Of a DNA stretch of 9,255 nucleotides, positions 1-7,209 are shown one piece after another. The translations under genes and the position numbers were made by a program. Every line of letters begins with the position of its first letter. Position 1 is the stretch's first letter. Location of the stretch: the NCBI GenBank assembly GCA_015222915.1, contig JADFWE010000266.1, forward strand, positions 1-9,255, read 5' to 3'. The notes beneath the pieces were generated by a model that was not told where the DNA came from, ran no database searches, and saw nothing but the letters and a program-made list of their open reading frames with translations. Source of the DNA: Pseudomonadota bacterium (lineage in GTDB: Bacteria; Pseudomonadota; Gammaproteobacteria; SZUA-229).

Positions 1-236
1 CAACTATTAATATCATATCCTTGAGTATACAGTAAATGTTCTTGATGTGAATACATGTTGAAACACATGATAAGTTAATGTTATATATAGGTTTTTTGTA
101 CTTAAGCCCGTTAGTAAAAGCTATGCGCTTTAGTGCAAATCTTTAGCTGCTGCACATGTTTGCTGGAAGTGTTTGAAGGAAAAGAGCTGTCAATGCTCAT
201 AAAGAAAAGCAGGATTATCTTAGACATCGTGCGCAT

Positions 237-253
237 GAGCCAGCTCCTGGCTC
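237..253. terminator. Hairpin downstream of feoC (7-bp stem)
   Basis: GAGCCAG (237-243) and CTGGCTC (247-253) form a perfect 7-bp stem around a 3-base loop, about 40 bases past the feoC stop codon in the direction of feo transcription. No T-run follows on either strand, so it is not a canonical intrinsic terminator. It may mark the 3' end of the feo transcript or be an RNA stability structure. Confidence 0.35.
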
Positions 254-275
254 TCGATACACATCCTTCTATAGC

Positions 276-290
276 CCCGCATTGAGCGGG
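276..290. terminator. Short hairpin right after the feoC stop
   Basis: CCCGC (276-280) and GCGGG (286-290) pair around a 5-base loop, starting only 3 bases past the feoC stop codon on the minus strand. With the hairpin at 237-253 it makes a tandem pair at the operon end. There is no U-tract, so intrinsic termination is uncertain. Confidence 0.3.
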
Positions 291-293
291 AGA

Positions 294-572
294 TCAATGA
301 TGATCGCAAAAGCCAGGTACTGACACATCGATCTTTTTATCGGCTGATTGTTCATCTACCCAGAAATATACTTCGGTACTGGCGGGGTCACATGACTGAC
401 AGCTGGTGCCGCAGGATGCGGTGGCCGAGCGCCTTTCGACTTTTCCTTTGCGTATCCACACATCCAGCATGCCGCGCACAGCATCGGCATCGGTGTCGAA
501 ATGCAGAGCGATATCGCTGAGCGTGCACTGACCGCGTTGTTTTAGATAATCACGTATCTGCGATAAGATCAT
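294..572 (-). CDS. feoC: FeoC-like winged-helix Cys-motif protein
   Basis: Small cytoplasmic third gene of the ferrous iron uptake operon. FeoC proteins are winged-helix proteins that bind FeoB; in enterobacteria they are reported to protect FeoB from proteolysis and to carry an oxygen-sensitive Fe-S cluster. In this 92-residue protein, residues 1-48 fit the helix-turn-helix part (starting MILSQIRDYL). A Cys cluster follows with C54, C58 and C61 (CGTSCQSC), where the winged-helix wing lies, and then an aromatic strand (VYFWV). The fourth Cys usual near this cluster in enterobacterial FeoC is not seen. There is instead a longer C-terminal tail ending in Cys-Asp-His-His (C89-H92). The gene starts 9 bases after the feoB stop, and AGAGG beginning in that stop codon is a good ribosome site. 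Assignment rests on position, length and Cys pattern. Confidence 0.85.
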   Translation of the reverse strand: MILSQIRDYLKQRGQCTLSDIALHFDTDADAVRGMLDVWIRKGKVERRSATASCGTSCQSCDPASTEVYFWVDEQSADKKIDVSVPGFCDHH

Positions 573-581
573 GAGCAGCCT

Positions 582-2963
582 CTATGCACTCTGCTCTGAA
601 GTCTGAGCGTTGACCGTTTCTGTTTTATGCCCCCAGCGCCGTAATCCGTAGATCAGAGCCCCGGAAAAGATAACCGTGCCGCCTAACCACAGGCTGGAGA
701 ATGTCGGGTGCTGGGAGAAGGTGCTGACCTGGTAAAAACCACTGGCGGTGACATAGGCGATAGTCGTCGTCCATGCCGCGACGAACACCGCCCATGACGT
801 ACCTGCTTCGCGTTGGATAGCACCGATGGTGGCAGCGCAGGGAAAATACAGCAGTACGAACAGCAGGTAGGCAAAGGCGCCGGCCTGACCGTCAAAACGT
901 TTTATCATGGCGCCGAAAGTAGCGTTGCTCACTTCCTGTTCTGCAGCTGCTGCATCAAGAGATTCGATATCACCGACATTCATCTGTAGCGGATCGATGA
1001 AGGCATCACCGATGGTAGCGAGGTTTTCCGGTACCGTTGCGGCAGCGTCACTTATGGACTGCCAGAAATCAAAAGTTTCTTCCGTTATGATATGGCCGGC
1101 ATCTTCTCTCGCCAGCTGTGTATACAGGGTATCGAGGGTGCCGACGACGACTTCTTTTGCCAGCACGCCAGAGATGATGCCCAATACGGCGGGCCAGTTA
1201 TCTTCCTCGATGCCCATAGGTGAAAATGCCGGTGTAATCTTTTTGCTGAAGACGGAAAGTACGGAATCATTACTGTTTTCATGGCCGATAGAACCGTCGG
1301 TACCGATAGCGTTGAGCACGTTGATGATCAGCACCATGACGACGATGACCTGACCGGCTTCCTTGATGAACAAGCGGACACGGTCCCAAGTACGCAGAGA
1401 GATGCCTTTCAGTGTCGGCATATGATAGGGCGGCAGCTCCATCATGAAGCCGCTGCTCTCACCAGAGAGGATCGTGCGTTTCATCAATAAGCCCGTGAGC
1501 ACGGCTACCGATATACCGATGAGATAGAGTGCGAACACCAGGTTCTGTCCGTTGCTGGGGAAAAATGCAGCGGCGAATAATGCGTACACGGGTAAACGCG
1601 CACCGCAGGACATGAACGGGTTCATCAGGATGGTGAGTTTGCGTTCGCGTTCATTCTCCAGTGTGCGGGTAGCCATAACGGCCGGTACGTTGCAGCCGAA
1701 GCCGACGATCAGCGGTACGAAAGCTTTACCGGGAAGGCCGATGCTGCGCATGAACCTGTCCATGACAAAGGCCGCGCGTGCCATGTAACCGCTATCTTCT
1801 ACGGCGGACAAAAACAGGTACAGTGCGGTAATGATCGGGATAAAGGTGGCGACGACCTGGATGCCGCCGCCCAGGCCATCGGCCAGGATGATGCGCAGGA
1901 AATCGGGCAGGCCGATGGCTGCCAGGATCTCAGAGAAACCATCGACGAAGATAGCACCGGCGATGCCATCGAAGAAATCGATAAAGGCGCCACCGAAGTT
2001 GATGGTGAACATGAACATCAGGTACATCACCAGCAGGAAGAACGGGATACCGAAGATCTTGCTCAGTACAAAGCCGTCTATCCGGTCGGTGATGGTTTTA
2101 CCGACTTTTCCTTTCTCCTGCATGACCGTCTGCGCCAGCATGTGGGCGTGGTTAAAACGGCTGTCGGCGATGTGGATATCGGCGTCTTCGCCGGCACGTT
2201 CTTCGATGGCTTTTTTCCACCGGTCTACTTCATCGAGAACCGATGCGCCGCATTGATCTTTTGCACTGTTATCACTTTCCAGCAGTTTCAGTGCCAGCCA
2301 GTGCAGGTTATCTTCGGTCGCGGTGCTGCATTTTCTCAGTTTCGGCATCAGGTCGGCGATGGCCTGTTCGACGACTTCATCGTGCGCCAGCCGGAAGCCG
2401 CCAGTGTGCTTGCCGGATGTGATATCGAGTATCTCCTGCTTGAGCTCGTTGATGCCCTCACCGCTGATGGCGACGATAGGGATAACCGGGCAACCTAATT
2501 CCTGAGAGAGTTTATCGGTATCGATGGAGATGCCGCGTTTGCGTGCCACGTCCATCATGTTCAGTACCAGTACGATGGGTACGCCCATCTCCAGTAGCTG
2601 AGCGGTCAGATAGAGGTTGCGTTCCAGGTTGGCGGCGTCGAGTACATTGATGATGAGGTTGGCATCGCGAGATAACAGGTAATCGCGGGTAACTTCTTCA
2701 TCGATAGAGCTGGCATCAAGCGAATAGATACCGGGAAGATCGTAGACGGTGACCGTTTTATTATCCAGCTTAAAGAAACCCTGCTTGCGGTCGACCGTAA
2801 CGCCGGGCCAGTTACCTGTTTTCTGGCGGATGCCGGTGAAGGTGTTGAATAGTGCCGATTTTCCGCAATTGGGGTTGCCGGCGATAGCGATGGTCAGTTC
2901 ATTGTTACCTGGCGCGCTATTTTTGGAAATGTCGGTTTCATCTGAATTTTTACAGCAGCCCAT
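582..2963 (-). CDS. feoB: Ferrous iron transporter FeoB (GTPase-permease)
   Basis: Inner-membrane Fe(II) importer with an N-terminal cytoplasmic GTPase domain. At 793 residues it is close to the E. coli-type length. The G motifs are intact: G1 GNPNCGKS (29-36), G2 Thr56 in GVTVDR, G3 DLPG (75-78), G4 NMMD (135-138) and G5 near 165-168. A helical spacer follows, then a large membrane domain from about residue 300 to 780 with the two Gate regions. Conserved membrane cysteines are visible at C424 (GCNVPAV), C453 (MSCGARLP) and C709 (FPCAATIG). The N-terminus has a Cys pair at 3-4 (MGCC) and a polar lead of about 20 residues before the G domain, which is slightly unusual. It lies 28 bases after feoA and 9 before feoC, so the three are probably one transcript. 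The ribosome site is weak. No frameshift or truncation is seen. Confidence 0.98.
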   Translation of the reverse strand: MGCCKNSDETDISKNSAPGNNELTIAIAGNPNCGKSALFNTFTGIRQKTGNWPGVTVDRKQGFFKLDNKTVTVYDLPGIYSLDASSIDEEVTRDYLLSRDANLIINVLDAANLERNLYLTAQLLEMGVPIVLVLNMMDVARKRGISIDTDKLSQELGCPVIPIVAISGEGINELKQEILDITSGKHTGGFRLAHDEVVEQAIADLMPKLRKCSTATEDNLHWLALKLLESDNSAKDQCGASVLDEVDRWKKAIEERAGEDADIHIADSRFNHAHMLAQTVMQEKGKVGKTITDRIDGFVLSKIFGIPFFLLVMYLMFMFTINFGGAFIDFFDGIAGAIFVDGFSEILAAIGLPDFLRIILADGLGGGIQVVATFIPIITALYLFLSAVEDSGYMARAAFVMDRFMRSIGLPGKAFVPLIVGFGCNVPAVMATRTLENERERKLTILMNPFMSCGARLPVYALFAAAFFPSNGQNLVFALYLIGISVAVLTGLLMKRTILSGESSGFMMELPPYHMPTLKGISLRTWDRVRLFIKEAGQVIVVMVLIINVLNAIGTDGSIGHENSNDSVLSVFSKKITPAFSPMGIEEDNWPAVLGIISGVLAKEVVVGTLDTLYTQLAREDAGHIITEETFDFWQSISDAAATVPENLATIGDAFIDPLQMNVGDIESLDAAAAEQEVSNATFGAMIKRFDGQAGAFAYLLFVLLYFPCAATIGAIQREAGTSWAVFVAAWTTTIAYVTASGFYQVSTFSQHPTFSSLWLGGTVIFSGALIYGLRRWGHKTETVNAQTSEQSA

Positions 2964-2991
2964 AATGATCTGATCTCGATGTTAGGGGCGA

Positions 2992-3249
2992 CTAGGTGTC
3001 GAGGGAGCTGTCTAAGGGCTCAACGAGTAGCATCTCAGCCATGCCGGGTCCCAGGGCGACGCGTGTTCCTGCGTTCTGTATGACCACGCTCCTGCCTCGG
3101 TGATTGAGCATGTTGACCACAGTGCCGACACGCAGGCCCAGAGAAAGCATACGGCGTACCGTTGTTTTATTACCTTCTATGGAACAGATTCGCCCGCTAT
3201 GGCCATTTTTCAGGGCAAGCAGGCTGGTTGCAGGTTGCGTTTCAGTCAT
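2992..3249 (-). CDS. feoA: FeoA SH3-like accessory protein
   Basis: First gene of the feo operon: a small cytoplasmic SH3-like protein needed for full FeoB activity and thought to act on FeoB directly. The 85-residue product has the family pattern: a first strand, then a helix with RRMLSLGLRVGT (about 32-43), where the LGL and G residues are typical, a strand with VVNML, and a final beta part with the G-rich turn ALGPGMAEMLLVEPL. E. coli FeoA is about 75 residues, so this one has short extra ends. The ATG at 3249 lacks a strong Shine-Dalgarno match, but no better in-frame start would keep the domain whole. It lies about 55 bases downstream of the predicted transcription start. Fur control is inferred from the palindrome upstream. 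Confidence 0.93.
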   Translation of the reverse strand: MTETQPATSLLALKNGHSGRICSIEGNKTTVRRMLSLGLRVGTVVNMLNHRGRSVVIQNAGTRVALGPGMAEMLLVEPLDSSLDT

Positions 3250-3278
3250 AGGGTTCGTGTGTGCAGGTTCGTTCAGTT

Positions 3279-3299
3279 AAAGAGAATAGTTCTCATTCG
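3279..3299 (-). promoter_or_regulatory. Fur-box-like palindrome upstream of feoA
   Basis: On the minus strand this reads AATGAGAACTATTCTCTTT (3297 down to 3279). The core is GAGAA (3282-3286), TAG, TTCTC (3290-3294). It resembles the 7-1-7 Fur model TGATAATNATTATCA, especially the common TGAGAA...TTCTC variant. It lies just downstream of the predicted feoA -10 element, a location where Fur binding would block transcription. It is seen in sequence only; binding is not shown. Confidence 0.75.
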
Positions 3300-3309
3300 T
3301 GATTAGGTA

Positions 3310-3338
3310 ATATTAGACCTATCTTAATTAGAATGCAA
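3310..3338 (-). promoter_or_regulatory. Predicted feoABC promoter (sigma70 type)
   Basis: On the minus strand, TTGCAT (3338-3333) as -35 and TAATAT (3315-3310) as -10 are separated by exactly 17 bases. This puts transcription start near 3303 and the Fur-like palindrome at about +5 to +25. Spacing and -10 quality are good; the -35 keeps TTG but is otherwise weaker. Confidence 0.65.
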
Positions 3339-3348
3339 TCAGCCCATA

Positions 3349-3377
3349 TTGGGTACAAGTTGGCAGGGCGGTATATA
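3349..3377 (+). promoter_or_regulatory. Candidate promoter for the HD-GYP gene
   Basis: TTGGGT (3349-3354) as -35 and TATATA (3372-3377) as -10, with 17 bases between them, point toward the sensor gene at 3492. Transcription would start near 3384, giving a leader of about 108 bases that begins with the inverted repeat at 3382-3420. The -35 elements of this promoter and of feoA are only 10 bases apart, back to back, with the small palindrome CCCATATTGGG (3343-3353) between them. Confidence 0.45.
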
Positions 3378-3381
3378 CTCG

Positions 3382-3420
3382 AGGAAGCTCTGATTAATTC
3401 TGAATGAAGTAGAGCTTCCT
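3382..3420. repeat. Perfect 10-bp inverted repeat in the leader
   Basis: AGGAAGCTCT (3382-3391) and AGAGCTTCCT (3411-3420) are exact reverse complements separated by 19 bases. The spacer holds a smaller palindrome, ATTCTGAAT. No T-run follows, so it is unlikely to be a terminator. It sits where the sensor-gene transcript should begin, so it could be an operator arm pair, a 5' mRNA hairpin, or a remnant with terminal repeats. Confidence 0.7.
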
Positions 3421-3430
3421 TAACTCGTTG

Positions 3431-3482
3431 ATAACCAATAGCTGCTGACCGATAACCGAATAACGGGCGGCATAACCGAAGG
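3431..3482 (+). repeat. Three direct repeats, ATAACC(G)AA, 20-21 bp apart
   Basis: ATAACCAATA (3431), ATAACCGAATA (3452) and ATAACCGAAGG (3472) recur at intervals of 21 and 20 bases, about two helical turns, so all copies face the same side of the DNA. The third copy runs into the Shine-Dalgarno sequence of the next gene. They may be tandem binding sites for a regulator or an RNA-level element. Confidence 0.6.
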
Positions 3483-3491
3483 ATCTAATCT

Positions 3492-6440
3492 GTGCGTTTA
3501 CGATACTCCCTGCAACTGACCATCAGCACACTCTTTATCAGTATAATTTCCATACTGGGTTTTATCTTAATCTACCAGGGGTTTAGCAAAACTTCCGAGA
3601 TCATGCTGAATTCTGCAGCTGACCTGTATGGACATATTTCTGATGAGCTGGAACTGGATATCAGAAATACCTATGATCCGGTACTCGGTGCGTTACAGCA
3701 CCTGCAGTCATCCCCGGTAATTCAGGCCGACAATTTTGTACAGCGTAAAAAAGAGCTGCCGGTATTAAAATCCATGCTGGTTTCCGCTCCTTCTGCTTCA
3801 TCGGTGGGTATCGCTTACGCCGATGGCGATTATTTTGGCGCTATGCTGGTCAATAGTGAAGTGATGCGGGAAAAATACCAGGTGCCTGCGCGTGCGGTGA
3901 TAATGCTGCGTTACCTTAATCGATCTGATTCGGCGTCCGGCTCGAAAACCGGGGAAGCCGAACCTGGCTTTAAGAGCAATTTTATCTACAGCATTTTTTA
4001 CGATGATGAGCTGAACGAGATCAGCCGTAATGCAGGAGAAGCTTCAGACTTTGATCCGCGTCTGCGACCCTGGTACCAGTCGCAGGAAGATGAAAAAGTT
4101 GGCAAGATAATCCGGACATCGCCCTACGTTTTTTATGACAGCCAGGTCGTAGGTCTAACCATCAGTGGAAAAGCCAGTGAAGACGTGGTGGTGGCTTTCG
4201 ATATCACCCTTAACGATATATCGAAGACCATAGGCAAGTACCGCAATACGCCCAGTGCGCAGGTCGTGCTGATCGATGAGGCCGGCAAGACCATCGCCTA
4301 TGATGACCGGGAAAAACTGTTTATCTCGCAACAGGTCAGCAGCGATAATACAACACTGAAACTGGCACCGTACACACAGCTGGGTAGCGGGGTACTATCG
4401 TATATCGGTGAGCGTATCCAGGTAAAACAGCAGAAGCTGGATTTTGAATACGGATCTCAACGCTGGATAGGCAGTGTTCGTAATGTCGGTAAGAACGGTG
4501 ATCTGTATGTTTTGATGCTGACGCCGGTAGCAGAACTGGTGAAGGACGCATTGCTTATCCGGAATGAACAGTATTCGACAGCCCTGTTGATACTGCTGCT
4601 GTTTATTCCGGTTGTCTGGTTGACCGCAAAAAAAATATCAACACCGTTATACCTGCTGGCTAATGAGGCAGAAGCGATCTCACGCTTTGATTTTAATGTG
4701 ACTGCGCAGAAGAGCTCCTATATCAAAGAAGTGAATGATCTGGATACGGCGATGGATATGATGAGGACCACCATCAATAAATTTATAACGCTGATCGACT
4801 CGCTGGCCGGTGAACAGGACCTGAATGCTCTGATAAAAAATATTACCTGTGAGACGAAGTCGATCAGTCATTCTGATGCAGCGTTAATCTACCTTATGGA
4901 TGAAAATGACGATTTGCTGAAAGCCGATTTTTTGTGCGGTAACAATAATCAGTCATTACCGACAGAACAGTTTCCAGATCTGTCGCTGGCCGAGAGCAAA
5001 GCCTTGTTTGCAGAAGGTGATGACAGCAAGAGTAAAGTCATCAAGTTAGATGCGGCTGCTAAGAATAAACTAACGCCGCTGTTGCAGGCACTGGGTGAAG
5101 ATGAATTGAGCTGTATCGTCTTGCCGTTGAAGAATCGTAACCAGGATGTGGTGGGTATGTTATGTCTCATCTACCGGCCGGATGGCAGGGCCTCCGAGGT
5201 ATCGAATATCGAGTTCATAGAAGCATTGTCTGGTTTTGCGGCGGTAACACTTGAGAGCCGACAGTCGCTGAATATGCAGGAAGCATTGCTGCAGTCTTTC
5301 ATCGAACTGATCGCCGGCGCGATCGATGCCAAATCGCCTTATACCAGCGGCCACTGTGAGCGTGTGCCGGTTATCACCATGAAGCTGGCAGAAGCGGCAT
5401 GCCGTAGTCAATCTGAAAAATTCAGCGATTTCGACCTCGATGAAAAACAGTGGAAAGAACTTAAAACCGCCTGCTGGCTGCATGACTGCGGCAAAGTCAC
5501 CACGCCGGAATATGTGGTCGATAAAGCCACCAAGCTGGAGACGATATATGACCGCATACATGAAGTCAGGACCCGTTTCGAAGTGCTGAAACGTGATGCT
5601 GAGATAAACTGCTGGAAACAGATAGCAGATGGTGGCGACAGGTCAGCTCTGCTCGCGCAGCTGGAGGTAGAGCATAAGGCGCTGGATGATGATTTTGCAT
5701 TTATCGCTGAGTGTAATATCGGTGGCGAATTCATGAGTGATGACAAGATCGAAAGACTGCAGTCGATAGCAGGAAAGACCTGGTCGCGCACGATGAGTGA
5801 TTCTCTGGGTATCTCGTGGGAAGAGCAGAATAGAAAAGGCGATACCAGCGAGATCTTACCGGCAACAGAAAAAGTATTGTCTGATAAAGCCGAACATCTG
5901 ATCGCAAGACGTGAGAGTGACCGGATGCCGGAAGATAACGAGTGGGGCTTTAAAGTTGATACGCCGGAGTATAAATATAACCGCGGTGAGTTACATAACC
6001 TGTGTGTGCAGCGTGGAACCCTGAGCGAAGAAGAGCGTTATATGATCAATGGTCATATGATCGAGACCATTAAGATGTTAAATAAATTGCCATATCCAAA
6101 AAGTTTGCGGGATGTACCGCTGATTGCAGGAAGCCATCATGAAACCATGGACGGCAAGGGTTATCCCAGGCGCCTGCAGATGAGCGAGCAGCCACTGACC
6201 TCGCGCATGATGGTGATCGCTGATATCTTCGAAGCACTGACTGCTTCTGACCGGCCTTACAAAAAAGCCAAGACGTTAAGTGAATCGCTGCGCATATTAA
6301 GTTTCATGCGCAACGATAAACATATCGATGCGGATCTTTTTGACCTGTTTCTAAGCAGCGGCGTATATATGGATTATGCAAAAGAGTTTCTTAAAGAAGA
6401 GCAGGTCGATGACGTCAATATCGAGGACTATATGTCATGA
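3492..6440 (+). CDS. Cache-HAMP-GAF-HD-GYP membrane sensor phosphodiesterase
   Basis: Probable inner-membrane sensor that hydrolyses cyclic di-GMP. TM helix 1 spans about residues 9-30. A periplasmic Cache-type domain follows to about 350, with the typical DPRLRPWY at 188-195. TM helix 2 (about 362-379) leads into a HAMP linker (about 380-433), a GAF domain (about 437-592) and an HD-GYP domain from about 600. Catalytic motifs are intact: H621 and R624-V625, H664-D665 (LHDCGK), H855, H882-H883-E884, GYP 890-892 and D911 followed by DRPYKK. The gap between HD and H855 is 191 residues instead of roughly 30, so about 160 residues are inserted inside the catalytic domain. There is no GGDEF or receiver domain. 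The start is GTG, chosen because GAAGGA lies 8 bases upstream and the TM helix follows at once. It diverges from feoA. The signal it senses is unknown. Confidence 0.9.
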   Translation: MRLRYSLQLTISTLFISIISILGFILIYQGFSKTSEIMLNSAADLYGHISDELELDIRNTYDPVLGALQHLQSSPVIQADNFVQRKKELPVLKSMLVSAPSASSVGIAYADGDYFGAMLVNSEVMREKYQVPARAVIMLRYLNRSDSASGSKTGEAEPGFKSNFIYSIFYDDELNEISRNAGEASDFDPRLRPWYQSQEDEKVGKIIRTSPYVFYDSQVVGLTISGKASEDVVVAFDITLNDISKTIGKYRNTPSAQVVLIDEAGKTIAYDDREKLFISQQVSSDNTTLKLAPYTQLGSGVLSYIGERIQVKQQKLDFEYGSQRWIGSVRNVGKNGDLYVLMLTPVAELVKDALLIRNEQYSTALLILLLFIPVVWLTAKKISTPLYLLANEAEAISRFDFNVTAQKSSYIKEVNDLDTAMDMMRTTINKFITLIDSLAGEQDLNALIKNITCETKSISHSDAALIYLMDENDDLLKADFLCGNNNQSLPTEQFPDLSLAESKALFAEGDDSKSKVIKLDAAAKNKLTPLLQALGEDELSCIVLPLKNRNQDVVGMLCLIYRPDGRASEVSNIEFIEALSGFAAVTLESRQSLNMQEALLQSFIELIAGAIDAKSPYTSGHCERVPVITMKLAEAACRSQSEKFSDFDLDEKQWKELKTACWLHDCGKVTTPEYVVDKATKLETIYDRIHEVRTRFEVLKRDAEINCWKQIADGGDRSALLAQLEVEHKALDDDFAFIAECNIGGEFMSDDKIERLQSIAGKTWSRTMSDSLGISWEEQNRKGDTSEILPATEKVLSDKAEHLIARRESDRMPEDNEWGFKVDTPEYKYNRGELHNLCVQRGTLSEEERYMINGHMIETIKMLNKLPYPKSLRDVPLIAGSHHETMDGKGYPRRLQMSEQPLTSRMMVIADIFEALTASDRPYKKAKTLSESLRILSFMRNDKHIDADLFDLFLSSGVYMDYAKEFLKEEQVDDVNIEDYMS

Positions 6441-6462
6441 TGATAAAAGGTGATAGCCTAAG

Positions 6463-6672
6463 ATGATCGGTAGTGAGTCATTGTTGATATGGGGTATGGT
6501 GTTCGGCTCTATCGGTCTAGGTTTTTTTATCTATGGAAAAAAGCAGAAAAAACCTGTCCCGTTTTCTGTGGGTATCTCCCTGTTCGTCTTTCCGTATTTT
6601 GTGACAACACTGACTCAGATGTTAATCGCAGGCACTGTCCTGATGATATTGCCGTATTTCATAAGGACGTAA
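6463..6672 (+). CDS. Small membrane protein, function unknown
   Basis: A 69-residue, strongly hydrophobic protein. TM helix 1 covers about 7-24 (LLIWGMVFGSIGLGFFIYG), a basic turn KKQKK follows, and one or two further helices run from about 33 to 67 (FSVGISLFVFPYFV, then AGTVLMILPYFI). The layout resembles short proteins common in Gammaproteobacteria that databases often label 'amino acid transport protein' without experimental support; I do not adopt that function. It starts 22 bases after the HD-GYP gene and ends 2 bases before the next start, so the three genes are probably co-transcribed. AAGG at 6447-6450 is a rather distant ribosome site. Confidence 0.75.
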   Translation: MIGSESLLIWGMVFGSIGLGFFIYGKKQKKPVPFSVGISLFVFPYFVTTLTQMLIAGTVLMILPYFIRT

Positions 6673-6674
6673 TC

Positions 6675-7091
6675 ATGTTAGATAAAAGGAAGAGATACCT
6701 CGCCGCTATTCTGCTGGCTCTAGCTTTGGCAGTGCAAGATGCCAACGCTGGTGATGTTGATATCATCGCGGCTGATTTTCATGCAGACGGGCAAGGGCGC
6801 TGGACGGTAAACGTAACCTTGAGACATCAGGATACCGATTGGGAGCATTATGCAGATAACTGGCAGGTGGTCGATGAAAAGGGAAAGGTTCTCGGTGACC
6901 GTGTATTGTTTCACCCTCATATCAATGAGCAGCCGTTTACCCGTAGCCTGAGTGGCGTGCAGATTCCAGAAGATACATCAGTCGTCTATATAACTGCACA
7001 TGATAAAAAGCACGGCTGGACAGATAACCGCCTGCGGGTTGATTTAGCGAAAACTAAAATGGGGCGCTTAAAAGTAACTTCTGAACAATAG
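6675..7091 (+). CDS. Exported protein of unknown function
   Basis: A 138-residue protein with a clear Sec signal peptide: basic start MLDKRKR, hydrophobic core LAAILLALALAV and a likely cut after DANA (residue 25). The mature part, about 113 residues, looks beta-rich, with the motif HPHINEQPFTRSLSGVQIP near its middle and an AHDKKHGW segment later. It resembles small periplasmic hypotheticals of marine Proteobacteria sharing an EQPFTRSLSGV motif, as far as I recall; their role is unknown. Several His residues could bind a metal, but that is inference. The ATG at 6675 is chosen because AAGGA (6663-6667) lies 7 bases upstream and it gives the signal peptide. A longer reading from 6489 in this frame would overlap the previous gene and bury the signal. 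Start and preceding stop are 2 bases apart, suggesting translational coupling. Confidence 0.85.
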   Translation: MLDKRKRYLAAILLALALAVQDANAGDVDIIAADFHADGQGRWTVNVTLRHQDTDWEHYADNWQVVDEKGKVLGDRVLFHPHINEQPFTRSLSGVQIPEDTSVVYITAHDKKHGWTDNRLRVDLAKTKMGRLKVTSEQ

Positions 7092-7156
7092 GGTAGTGAT
7101 ATCACCCCGGTATCTCTGCTCTGCTGACGATTAACGGGTTTTCTTCTCGCCTGACT

Positions 7157-7191
7157 GGCTACGGAGCTGCGCCAGGAATAACGCCGTAGCC
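7157..7191 (+). terminator. Long hairpin after the exported-protein gene
   Basis: GGCTACGG (7157-7164) and CCGTAGCC (7184-7191) form a perfect 8-bp GC-rich stem around 19 bases. An alternative stem, CTGGC (7155-7159) with GCCAG (7171-7175), competes with it. What follows is TAATATTAT rather than a pure T-run, so it is at best a weak intrinsic terminator. It is well placed to end the HD-GYP transcript. Confidence 0.4.
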
Positions 7192-7209
7192 TAATATTAT
7201 CTGATGCTC

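Larger units (their letters stand above)
1..293. other. Gene-poor region downstream of feoC
   Basis: AT-rich stretch to the left of the feo operon. I see no convincing protein gene or RNA gene. Its only clear structures are two small hairpins next to the feoC stop codon, listed separately. A 30-codon plus-strand ORF (193-285) exists but nothing supports it. Whatever lies beyond the left edge cannot be judged. Confidence 0.6.

Noticed and set aside
193..285. Plus-strand ORF of 30 codons left of feoC
   Set aside because: The ribosome site is weak, there is no recognisable motif, and the length is within chance expectation. It also runs through the hairpin at 237-253.
907..2973. Several plus-strand ORFs of 60-148 codons antisense to feoB
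   Set aside because: They are shadows of a fully conserved feoB reading frame, with no motifs and no ribosome sites.
6489..6674. 62-residue N-terminal extension of the exported protein
   Set aside because: It lies wholly within the small membrane protein gene and would bury a clear signal peptide. The ATG at 6675 has its own good ribosome site.
7096..7105. Perfect palindrome GTGATATCAC just after the exported-protein stop
   Set aside because: It is short, has no loop for an RNA hairpin and no linked promoter. A 10-base palindrome is not rare enough to call a site alone.
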